Assembly: GCF_021869535.1 (NCBI RefSeq)
Contig: NW_026262690.1
Location: forward strand, 91,603,995-91,667,994
DNA length: 64,000 nt
DNA from: Mytilus californianus
Taxonomy: Eukaryota; Mollusca; Bivalvia; Mytilida; Mytilidae
Direction: 5' to 3'
The translations under genes were made by a program, and so were the position numbers. Under the pieces are notes generated by a model. It was not told the DNA's origin. It was given only the letters and a program-made list of their open reading frames with translations, and did no database searches. Each line of letters begins with the position of its first letter. Within the stretch, counting starts at the first letter, position 1. Below, one piece after another: positions 9,894-21,800 of the stretch.

Positions 9894-12800
9894 ATGGATG
9901 AATCGTTGACAAAAGTTCAAACAACAACCAGATTTCCTGAAATCAACACTGTTCGATCAAAACAAAATACACCAGAAAATGGTATAGTCAAACTACCAAC
10001 TGTTGAAGACAAAACAAATTCTGTTTCATCTGACGACGAACCTGTTTCATCCCCGTGCTCACGCACGCGACGACGACGTCGGAAAAAATCAAACTCTGGT
10101 ACGTCGTCTGCAAGAAAATCTGCGCGTGCAGACAGCAGAAGACAACAGATTACACCGCTATCAGAGCTGAAGCCATTAAATTTGATCGATAACTCCCAAC
10201 TCATCAGTGACGACTTGTATAACGAAAAGAAAGAAAGATTGATAAAATGTTCCAAACTGAAGGATGAATTAAGAGTATATTTTGGCATAGATGCTAAACT
10301 TGGAATTATAAAGACAGAGGACAGTGAAGATGACGAATATGATACAGATTTAGATCAAGACAGGGGTATATTTGCTTTTTTCATTTTTTTTTTTTTACTT
10401 TTTCTTTTAACGTGATTTTTGAACTTATAAAACAGTGCGGGTCGGTATTGAAAACCTGTTTAAATAACACAATTGCAAAGAAAACTTATTAGTTAAGACA
10501 AAAATAGTTTGGTATTTAAATTAGTAAGTTATTTTGTGTAGTTTAGGCAAAGTCAAACAAGACAAATGAATATTCATGATATGACAGTTTCCAATCACTA
10601 ATAAAATGAAAATATTGGTTTGTTTTGATCCACTTATTTGAAAAGCTAGAAAAAAGTAAATTAATAAAAATACCGAACTCCAGAGAAATTCAAAACGGAA
10701 AGTCCTTAATCAAATGGCAAAATCAAAAGCTCAAACACATCAAACGAATGAAAAACAACTGTCATATTCCTAGCTTGGTATAAACATTTCCTAGTGTAGA
10801 AAACGGTGGATTAAACCTGGTTTTAAATATCTAGCTAAAGAAACTTATACTCTTATTCTGCATTGTTCAACTAAATAAAGTAAACAATCCAGTTTAGATC
10901 AAAGTCATTTGCCTAGTAATCCGGAGGGAAAGACTTATGTGATGGGGGTGTCCTGTACTGCAGAATAACTGGTATGCTCAGCCAGACATATTTGAACTGC
11001 CTATGTATTCTCGCCTCGACGTCATTTTTTCTCTCCCATTCCAGGTCAAGACAAAGACTTAAAAAATGAACAAAGACTGGTCGGATCCGAGTCTAAATAA
11101 TGTCTCCGGGTAGGGTTATATGTGTACCGTGTGACTATTACCTTGTGAACAAGCACGTTAAAAGATCCGGCTCAAAATCGACATGTTTTCATCCTTATGT
11201 GCATATAATATATGCCATTAGACGTTAAACTTCAAACTATCATTATCACCAAAAATTTTTTTTTTTCCAATTCAGCATATTATGTGAACATATTTTGGAA
11301 TTTTTACACCTTCAAAAATATGTTTATGTTAGGCATAGTACAAAATTTCTTTATTTTTTACAGTCGGCTTAGAACTGATTGTGGACGAAAAAACAAAACA
11401 GATAAAAGATTTTGGTGAATTTCCTGAATACAAAAAGCGTTGCCGGGATCTCAAAGTCGTCCCCAATACATTCTTGATACGCCATGCTACCGAGGACAAT
11501 TTCAAAATGAGACATCGATACATGACGTCAAGTGATTGCAGAACTATTTCAAAGGAAGTGGAGGTATGAAGCTTTCATAGTTTAATTACCGATCTCCAAG
11601 GAAAATTCAAAACGGAAAGACCTTTATCAAATGGCAAATCAAAAGCTCAAACGAATGGAAAACAACTGCCATATTCCTGACTTGGTACAGGCATTTCCTT
11701 ATGTAAAAAAATGTGGATTAAACCTGGTTTTATAACTAGCTAAACCTCTCACTTGTATGACAGTTAAATCGAATTCTAGCCCGTGCCATTGTCGTGCTGT
11801 GTTAGGAAAAGAAGATGAATTTTGATGAAGTTGTTTTAATGGGCAGGATATTTGGCAATATTTGCTTGACAATATAAAAAAGGTTTGAGAATACGAAGTG
11901 AAACAAAGTTAACAATAAAATGAAGAAGAACACCATTGCTTAAAGAAAACATGCAAATAGCTAATAGTGGTTCAAAAACATTCGATAAATTTTTTTTTTA
12001 AAAGTTGAGCATAGTGAACATCGTTTAAACTAACGTGTGATAGCAGGGTATAGACAATTCCTGTATATAACATTTGTAATGTTACCAATATTAAAATCAA
12101 TCTTAAAATATGAATATAAGAAGAAAATGAGATATGGGGTAAACTCAGATGAGACAGCGCAACCAAAAGACAAAACAAAACTAAAGACATCATGAGTTCG
12201 GCATACATGGTCTTCAACATCAGATTTATTTCAAGTTATAAATCGCCTCAAGTCTGTATTAAAGACAACCTTGTTACATCTGACATTGGACAACCGAACA
12301 GACACATGAAAATGTGAAATGATTGTTTTTATTTCAGATCTTTACCACCCGTATTTTACTCTCGATCACTGGAATAACTAAAGGATTATAGAAGAACATA
12401 AAAAAATCAGTATTAACTACCTTTTTTCGTTAATTTCTTGCAGATGCAGAAACACTCACAATAACTCCCTATATTTGCTAAAATACAGTAAAATTGTGAT
12501 CCATTTATGATCTCTTTATCCCTGTTATAAAAGATTTTTAAATTGAAATTATCACGTTAGTGGGAACATAAATTAATGAAATATTTAAACAATTGTGTCG
12601 TGACAATGACAGATAGAACATTTCTATAATTGTATATGCGACACAAATATTATGACACAGATTTTCCGGATAATCAAGTCTTAATAGGCCGTTAATCTTT
12701 AAATATGAGACAACTTAAACTGTACATTTGGGAGCCCTTTATTCTGAAGCTTCTTTGTTAACAGTAATCATCTATTCGACAAATCATGGTAATAAATATA

Positions 12801-15800
12801 AGCTCTGGAAAATTATGTTCCAGACATAATATCTATAGAAAAATGAAAATGTTGGTACATATATAAACAGGTTATCGGTAGGGCATATACAAGAGGATCT
12901 GTGTTTCTGGTTTCTATCAAAAACAACAGTTGTCTTTTGTGTACAGTAGATGTTGGTCTATATCAAATTGTAAATGATGGATTCTACACAATTTAAAAAA
13001 GCTGCTTCTCCATTACATTTCGAAAAAAAAGGTATCATTCAAAGGAGTAGGTCCAGTAAGACCCCTTTTTGGCCCAAAAATATAGCAGTTTTACAAAATT
13101 GTTAAAGTGTAAACTTTTAGCTATAATGGAAAGTAGAATACTTCTGCTACATAAATATGGGCTGTGTTTGACAATACAATACACTTATATCGGGTGCTAG
13201 CATCATTAAGTCATGCTAAATTACTGAAATCTTCACAATTTTAGCATTTGAGTTAAATTTTAGACGGTTTCCGTCTTAAATGGAAGTGGCCGCATTTGTG
13301 TTCGTTCTTAATATTTAAATGTAAGTTGTATTTGATGATGATACATAACATATATAAAGGTTGAGAGTGAACACGGATGCGGCCACTTTCATTTTTGACA
13401 AAAACCATCTGAAAAGTGACATATTATGCCATATTTGATAGATTTTTCATATTTAAGCTTGAATTTGAGCGTCTAAAATTACTAAATCAGTTCAAATCTT
13501 TCTCAGAAATTAACTGAATCGAATTAAGTAGACACTTAAGTGTTTAAAAAGTGTCCAAAATCTTTCATCAGATGAACCTGAAATTTGAGGCCAAAATCAG
13601 CCCTTACCGGACCTACTCCTTTTAACCAACGAAAATGTACCAATTTCAAAAGTATAGGATACTATCGATAAATTTGCGAAACAGCAAAGAATAGAGAAGT
13701 ACAAACCTAATGATTTCTTTGTTTCTGTAGTAAATAGATTTGTTATCTCTGCTATCAAAAAGGCATCATCATTTTTCAAATTTGAAAACGGTAATAAATA
13801 AAAGAAGATTTTGTGGAAAATAAATGATAATCTGACAATGTTTCGATGGCACAAGTTTATACCGTCATCTCATCTAGTGTGCATTCTCAGGAAGCAAATT
13901 GTAAAACTTTGAAAACGCTTTGAATTTTGAATATTGCTATTTTTTTTTTCCAGCAGAATCTGGCTTTTCAAAGCATTGATTTGGAAGATAATGGAATAAC
14001 TCACAAACATTTACAGACTATGGCAGACATGTTGCTAAAGAACAACAGCATTATTGAATTCGTATGTTATAAAGATTTTAACATTGTTTCATCTATAGCT
14101 TCTTTAGCAAATAATCCATTTCAAACGATGTATTGCGTTATATAAATCTAAAAATTACCCTGTAATGGAGCATTTACATTCTAGTATTCTTTAATGGATA
14201 TTCCGTCAAATGCTATATAATCAAAGGCTCAAATTCTTTTAAGAAAGATACGAATACCAAGTATTTCAGCAATTCAATTATGACTTTTCTGAGATATCAT
14301 TTTCACAAATGTCACCTTGGCATTTACTAGGCATTGCTTTGTGTGTTTAGTACAGATCTGGTGAATCATTCCCTTCCCATGAAAATAAAACTTTATAAAT
14401 TTTATGCGTCCAAAGCGCTTTTCAGGATTAACCTCCATCAAGAATGCTCAAACTTGAACACTTGACAGGCAGGAATGAGTAAATAAGTCTGTAAACGTTA
14501 GGAGCTATATGTTCCTATAGATTTTAACAGTGTGTTCTTATGTTGTGCTGTTACATATTTTTACAAACCTGTCCCTCATTAGGGGAGGAATGAAAGCTTA
14601 GAAACATTTTTAATTTCGCGACTTTCTGTTTGTGTCTTTCTAAAGTCAGGCGTCTGTAATTCAGTGATTGTCATTGTTAAAGGCCGTACGACGATCCTTT
14701 TATAGTGTTTGATTACATCCCCTTACTTTGATTCATGGCCTGGACTGAAATATTTTAAGTACGATTGTCGTACACAGACTCGAAAACCAATCGATAAAAA
14801 TACTGGAGTTGGTTTTTGAAGCACACAAATGTTCTCCGAGTACAACGTAAAGTTTTATGACCGAAAGGCTTGGTTGATGGCTGACTAAATTATCGTTATT
14901 TTTATATTAGACAGGCAAGAACTTCAGATCTTTAAATAGTTTCATCTTCTGTATTTTAATCATTTATAAATTTGACCCTCTTTTATAATTATCCACTGTG
15001 GAAAATAATAAAAGAGGGGGGAAATTCATAAACAATTGTTATTGTAATATCGTATGTATTAGACCAAGAACACATCAAATAAGTGAAAATGAATTAGAAT
15101 ATTATACAGAATATTTACTAAAAATAATAAAAACACAAAAACAAATATTTAGAAAAAGGCGTGGTCCATTCCACAAGCACGTGTGATTTGAACAACCGCA
15201 GGTTCACCGGGATAAGTTGTAACGTATAAATACTTTTGAGATCTGTAAGACACCTGCTTTAGTCTTCCTGTTTGCCAATACTTAAATGAACTTAACACTT
15301 TTCGACCCCTGTTCTCGGGTACTACTGAACAGAATGAATTAATATTTGGCCAGCAGCTTGGGAAGGGCGAGTAAAGTGTTAGAACTTGTCTGATCTATCA
15401 GACACCTTCTTAATTTTTTTCCATTTCTATGTATTTCTAGACTAGTGGGATATGCTTAGTACAGCAACGCGTGCATAGTAGTTTTTTCTTGTTTTAAAAT
15501 ATTTTCCAGAATATTTCAAATAATCCTGTTGGTCCAGAAGGTGCAAACATTCTGAAATATATACTGGCAAATAATTATCACGTGGTGAAGGCTGACGTTT
15601 CAGGTATGTTTATCTCTCAGATATATATTACTCAATTAATTTGGCATGATCTAGCGTGGGTTTTACGACAATGTGATTGAAAGACATTCTTTTGAAGAAA
15701 AAGATAAATAGTTATACTGATTATTAATTATATTTTAAATATCCTTGCATTAACCTATTACAAAACTAAATCACAGATCAACTGTAATGAAATCGAACAT

Positions 15801-18800
15801 CCTTCGGTTATTAATGTACTTGAGCCACGTCACTATAATTTATAAACAGTAAGCAACTTAGAAATAATGTAACTAGACGCATTTATGTTGTCACCATGCA
15901 AAGAATACACTCGAACGCAACATCTGTAACCAAGATGTAAAATTGCTGTCTAGGATTTCGGCTGTAATTGAAATCTTACCTTTTACGATCAGTCCTAGTC
16001 AGTCTATGGTGAGGAAAACCGGTCATGTAACTGTTTCTGTATAATAAATAAAAAAAAGATTACAGGAATCACAAAACATTCTGGACAGCACAACATACAC
16101 GCACCATCACCTGACCTTCGAAAAAAAACCGAAGACATACGACAACAAACAACTAATGGTAAAAATAGTCTGACATGGTACAGACTCAAATGATTGTGGT
16201 GTTATATGTCACAACTTCTGTGAAAAAATATCACTTAAAAAACTTCACTCAAAATGTATTTTGTCCATCGTCTTTTATCATCTGCACATTTTAAAAATCA
16301 AATGCAACGCTAACACTTTTTTTTTTAAATTTTCACACCTTCATATGAATAATTGTAGATTGTGGTCTTGGAGAAAAGGCTGGTCCTTATTTAGCAGAGA
16401 TCATTGAGGTAACGAATTACTTAACAATAAAAGGGACATTAAAATCTGCCTTTTATCTCATTGTTTGTAGATTTTTCTTTGGTAGGTAAACACGTTCCAC
16501 CGACGTTGTTTTGTTGCTTTTTAAAATATGTAAATGTAGCAATCAGTGTAAGATCTTTACCATTTCTATTTTTTTCTTAAGGCTTTTATTCCTTGTGTGC
16601 TTCATTACGATCGACTTACTTTAAGATGACCTAAACATGCTAAATATACGTTCTTTTTACAGAATAATGTTTTCCTCCGGGAGCTATATCTAAGACGCAA
16701 TAACCTTGGCAATGCTGCTGCGAAGTATATTGGAGATTCTTTAGGTTTGCAAATAACTATGTTATAACATTAACAGTACCAATTTTAATACACTAGATGC
16801 ACATTTCGAATGTTTCATCAGTGATGTTTAAGGCCAAAATACTTGAAAAAAAAAATCTACTTCAAACGTTGACGAGCAGATATAACCAAACAAAAAAAGG
16901 ACAAAAAATGTTGCAAAACTCCACACAAGGAATCAGACTTATGAACGAGGGAAATACATTCCTTAATTTAAAAATTATTTTTCAAAGTTTTACAACAGCA
17001 ATTCAATTAAAAAATACCCGTATGCATTCATGCTAGTACCGAAGTACGGAGCTACGCTAGGGGACGTACAATCTAACAGCAGTTATATCAATTCTGTGTA
17101 TCTTTTTCAGTAGGTATTAAGAAAAAGGTAAAAGCTTCGGCATTTGTAAGTTCACATTTTACAATGTAAGTACGAACGCGATATTAATTGAATCATGCTC
17201 GATAACACGAACATTTTATTACCTCTATGCACCCTACACGATATTACTCCATTGAAAATAAATGTTATCAACTCGTTTTTTACCTTACTTATCTTTTAAA
17301 ATGTAAAATTCACAAATTAAGCAGTTCATGTAGTTAACTTCCTTTCTTTAGAACGACATATGATGATTAAATAATGAAGACAGTCGTAGAATAAGAACAA
17401 ATATTCATCAGAGCAAAATAAAACGTATAACCAATATCAAAACCTGCTTGACAAAATGATTCATTTTATGATTGAATTGCTTGATTTTCAGGAAGCAATA
17501 TCACTTTAGAATTATTAGATATTAGTTGGAATCAAATCGGAAAACAGGGTGCAATTGCTTTAGCTGCTGGTTTAAAGGTACTACTCCATTTGTAGTTTTT
17601 TTATTTATATAGATTTATAATAAAGATGTTTTCGTTATGTTGTGTTTATCATCAGAAGTCTTTCTATAGTACATTTGATGTACTTTACCAGAGACATGTA
17701 TACACATATGTCTCTGACTTTACTAACTTAAAATGTATAACATCATTGACCGTGGTTGTCTATGATTATTTGTGGTGTCTTTCTAGGCTGAACTATATGC
17801 GTACATCGCATAATGTAATGATTTCAATCAAAATCCAAGAAATATTCATGAAATGATTAAAGTATAGGAAACAAAGTCAAGTAATCAGAATTGAAACCCC
17901 AAATTAAATGGAATATAGTTACACAAATTTCAAATTTACGGACATTATTCCGACAGACAAAGTTGGTAACTAGACATAATGAATAGCTCTCATTTTCTCT
18001 TTTAAACCAAAAAAGTTACCAGAAAATTATGAGTGATTGCGTACATGGACATCATTAAACCAACATTAATTAATTTGTATCTGAAAGACAAAACATAGCT
18101 GAAATTCCAATAATGTTGGCTTTCATGAAAAAAGCGTATTTGAAGTCTGTTACCCACAAGCAAGACATCAAACTATTTAGTTTGACTTAGAAAACGAATT
18201 TCATATTTCGACAGAGCGTCTTGAATAAAATATGATTGATGAATACAAAAGAGAACTAACATAATCTTCATTTTCGTAGGAGGAAAACGTTGGTTGAGTT
18301 CCTCAAAAATGTATTTTTTTAATGAAATGGGGGATAAGAATACAATTTCTATTTGTGTTTTACATACCTTAAGATTTTAACTAAATTTTTTAATCAATTG
18401 AAAAGCGACAAAAATCCACCATGCCCCTTGTACCTCTGTTAAGGTCATTTTGAAGTACTTACATGAGTTTTCACCTTCTTGTCACTGGTTTTGTTGCTCA
18501 ATCTTAAGTTTTATGTGTAATATCAATGAACTTATAAAAATAAGAAGATGTGGCATGATTGCCAATTAGACAACCCTTCACCAGAGACCAAATGACGTAG
18601 AAGCTAACAACCATAGGTCATCGTACGGCCTTCAACAATGAGCAAAACCCATACCGCATAGTAAGCCATACAAGGCCCCGAAACGACAAATGCTCTTATA
18701 TTCATCCTTTTTATTATATCTTAGGTTAATACTCAGTTAGAAATACTAAATGTTGCTATGAATGGTTTTGGAGAAGACGGAGGAATAGCCTTATTTGAAG

Positions 18801-21800
18801 CTTTAAAGAACCAAGATTCGCTTGAAGAGCTGGATATAACTGCAAATCGATTAACAGACAAAGTAGCCAGAGTGATATCAACAATTATACCATATAATCG
18901 TCATTTGAAGACGCTCAAGGTAAAGTTTCCCACATGTCCGTATCTAAATCATTCTGGGTAATAATTTTAATATGCTGCGATTCATTTACGACTTCCTAAA
19001 CGATGAATGTAAAAACAATGACCTACCGTGTACCGAGTACACACAAAAATCTAAATAGATCCATTGTCTTCATTCTAAATTGTTTATTTTTAGGACCATT
19101 TTTCTCTTATTAATCTATTTTGTCCATAACTCTCTATTCTTCATATTTTAGTACCCCATTATTCCCTTTTCAATTTTTTTGCCCATTTTTCTGTATTCTT
19201 TATTTATACTCTAGTCTGCTACCCCATCTAGAGCCTCCTAAAATAAACCAACAATCCTTAAGATTTTGAAACGTTGATTTTTCAAGCTTTTTCAATTTGT
19301 TTTAATTTCATTTAGATTGTTGACATATCTTATAAAACCAGAAAGACATTTTCTATATTTTACTTAGTAAATCTAAAAAAGATCCATTGACCAAATTGTT
19401 AGGTTTCTTTTATCTTTTTAAGCTTGTGACAAAAAAATCACGCTATTTGCTTTCCATTTCCGCAGCACTAGTAGTGTTTTCATCAGAAAGAAATGATCTC
19501 TTATTGCTTCATTTTTTTCATTTCAAGGACAAAATAAACCTGATTAAACATTTTATTTTATTAGTTCGTGATGAACCTGATGTAACGTTACTTACAATGT
19601 TATTAGAAAGAAAGAAAAGCTCATTGTTTCATGTTTTTAAATGTCAAGCTGCAAAGAAATATGAAATCGGTGGAACTGACATTAAAAGCAAATGACAATC
19701 ATTTATAGTCATGAAGAAATGAAATGAAATCATAAGTGTCTGTACTTATAGATTATTAAGAAAATTATGTAACCTTTAAAGGTTTTGACGTCGAAATCGC
19801 CATTAATAATATCTTCTTGAGGATAAGATGAGATTACATAACAAGTTAAACTTACTTAATTTTCCAAAGGGAAATAGTAAAAGCTCAGGAAAATGATTGA
19901 TCTCATACTAACCATCTAATATAACGTTAAAGGAACATTACTCTTCCGTAATGACTGACGGTTTGTTTGCTCTTTAATGTTCTGCAGGTTAAATGATGTG
20001 GTAAAATGCAGTCAAGAAATGATTGATCTTTTTCTCGGAAGTAATTTGTACTCTAATTTCCTTGATTTAGAGAAATTAAGATGAAAATTAGCTCATCTAC
20101 TGAGAAACTGTGTTCTACTTTATTTTCTGTGGAAATACTTATTTGCTTGTTGAGTGGTTCTCTGTGTAATGTCACGTATGATATTGTGTTTGGTTTATCA
20201 AAGATTATACATTTTAAAAGACTGATAATGTCAAAGACAATTTATATACTTTAAAATCAGAATACTTTTGTTTCTTTTAGATTTCATATAACCATATTTC
20301 TTCAGTTGGTGCTCTTACGTTGTTAAAACCATACTCTTCCCGCATGAAAAAGAGACTTGCTACTGTTGAACTTCAGGTAATATGGAGATTTTATAGCGAA
20401 GTAACTAGAGTCAAAAAGAGGTTTCTGCAACTGTGCCATCACTAAACGATTAAGTGTTGATACTGATTGATACCAACTGTGTCATAAAAATAAGCACATG
20501 TTCATTTAATGCAACTTTTGACATGATGAGCTGATATGTAATTGGGACAGTTTTCCCTGAATTTGTTTTACTCATCGGGTAAAAATACGTCATCGAAATT
20601 TGAATATACAAAAGAGTCTGAATAATAAACTTATAATAGTATTTTCCAACAATTCCATACACCTATAAATCAATTGAAACTTTGCTTTCAAAGACATTTT
20701 TGGTGAAATGTGGCAATCGTAAAATTTGCATCGAAGGGTTGATGTTTTACGCCACTTTAAACACTATTGGCCATATCGTGGCTGCCAGCTAATTTGTGGA
20801 GGAAGCCGGAGCTAGTGCCTAGAGAGAACCACCGACCTTCGGCAGGAAAACTGACATATCTTGTCAACAAAGATTGGCGCCAAATCACATATTAAATATT
20901 ATCGGATTCATCTGATCTGTAATATTATCTTGGGCAGATGGTTGAGTTTATTAGAAATCATGCAAAGGTTATAAACTGAAGCGACAAACGTAAAGTCATT
21001 TGATCCTGTTATAATTCTCGTATAGAATATCATAGAATTATGCATAATCATTGGTTATATAAACATTTTTATACGCTTTACATTTCGGTTATTAATACGT
21101 ATTGAAATGAAAATAATTAATAATCGTAGACTGTTATCTTTGCTAAAGAATGTATCGCGTGACAAAGATGACACACGGCAGTTTAACCTTGTTATGAAAT
21201 ACAAAACGCGTAAAACATGTTTATAAGATGCTACGCTTTTATGAAATAGCTATGATTTGTACTTTCCTGCAACGATATCTCCTTTTTACGTGTAAAACTT
21301 TGTTTCAGGGTATAAAAGTTGATGCCGAGCTAATAGATGCTTTGATAGCATAGGGACAATTCCCCTGATTGTGTTTTAATCATAGGTCAACATACGCATA
21401 TAGATGTAAAAAAAGTCTAAACAATAAAGGGCTTGTTTTATTTCTTTAATCTTATACAGGTTAAATAAAACGTGTTTTTATGTCCCCGCCGTAGGCGACG
21501 GGGGCATTAAGTGTTACCCTTGACCACCCGTCCGTCCGTCCGTCCATTTTCGTTGCAAAGCTTGAACGGGAGCATTCATGTCCTCAGACACATTCTTCTT
21601 TTTTATTAAACTATGATTTTCCTTTTCCATGCGACAGCATCTCCATTAAAGGCATGCAAAATATGTTTCAGGGTATTGACGTTGACGCTGAGCTGATAGA
21701 TGCCGTAAACACACTACAGAATAAACGTGGCATGACGGTACTGATATCACGACCTCCTTCTCGACGTGAGAAAACTAGCGATCAGTTGACGTACAGTTTA

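Noticed and set aside
10200..10230. CATCAGTGACG, hammerhead-like on the minus strand
   Set aside because: It lies in LRR exon 1, and the second core strand and stem I partner are absent.
19387..19695. 102-codon frame in LRR intron 8
   Set aside because: No domain; the spliced LRR frame skips it with agreeing phases.
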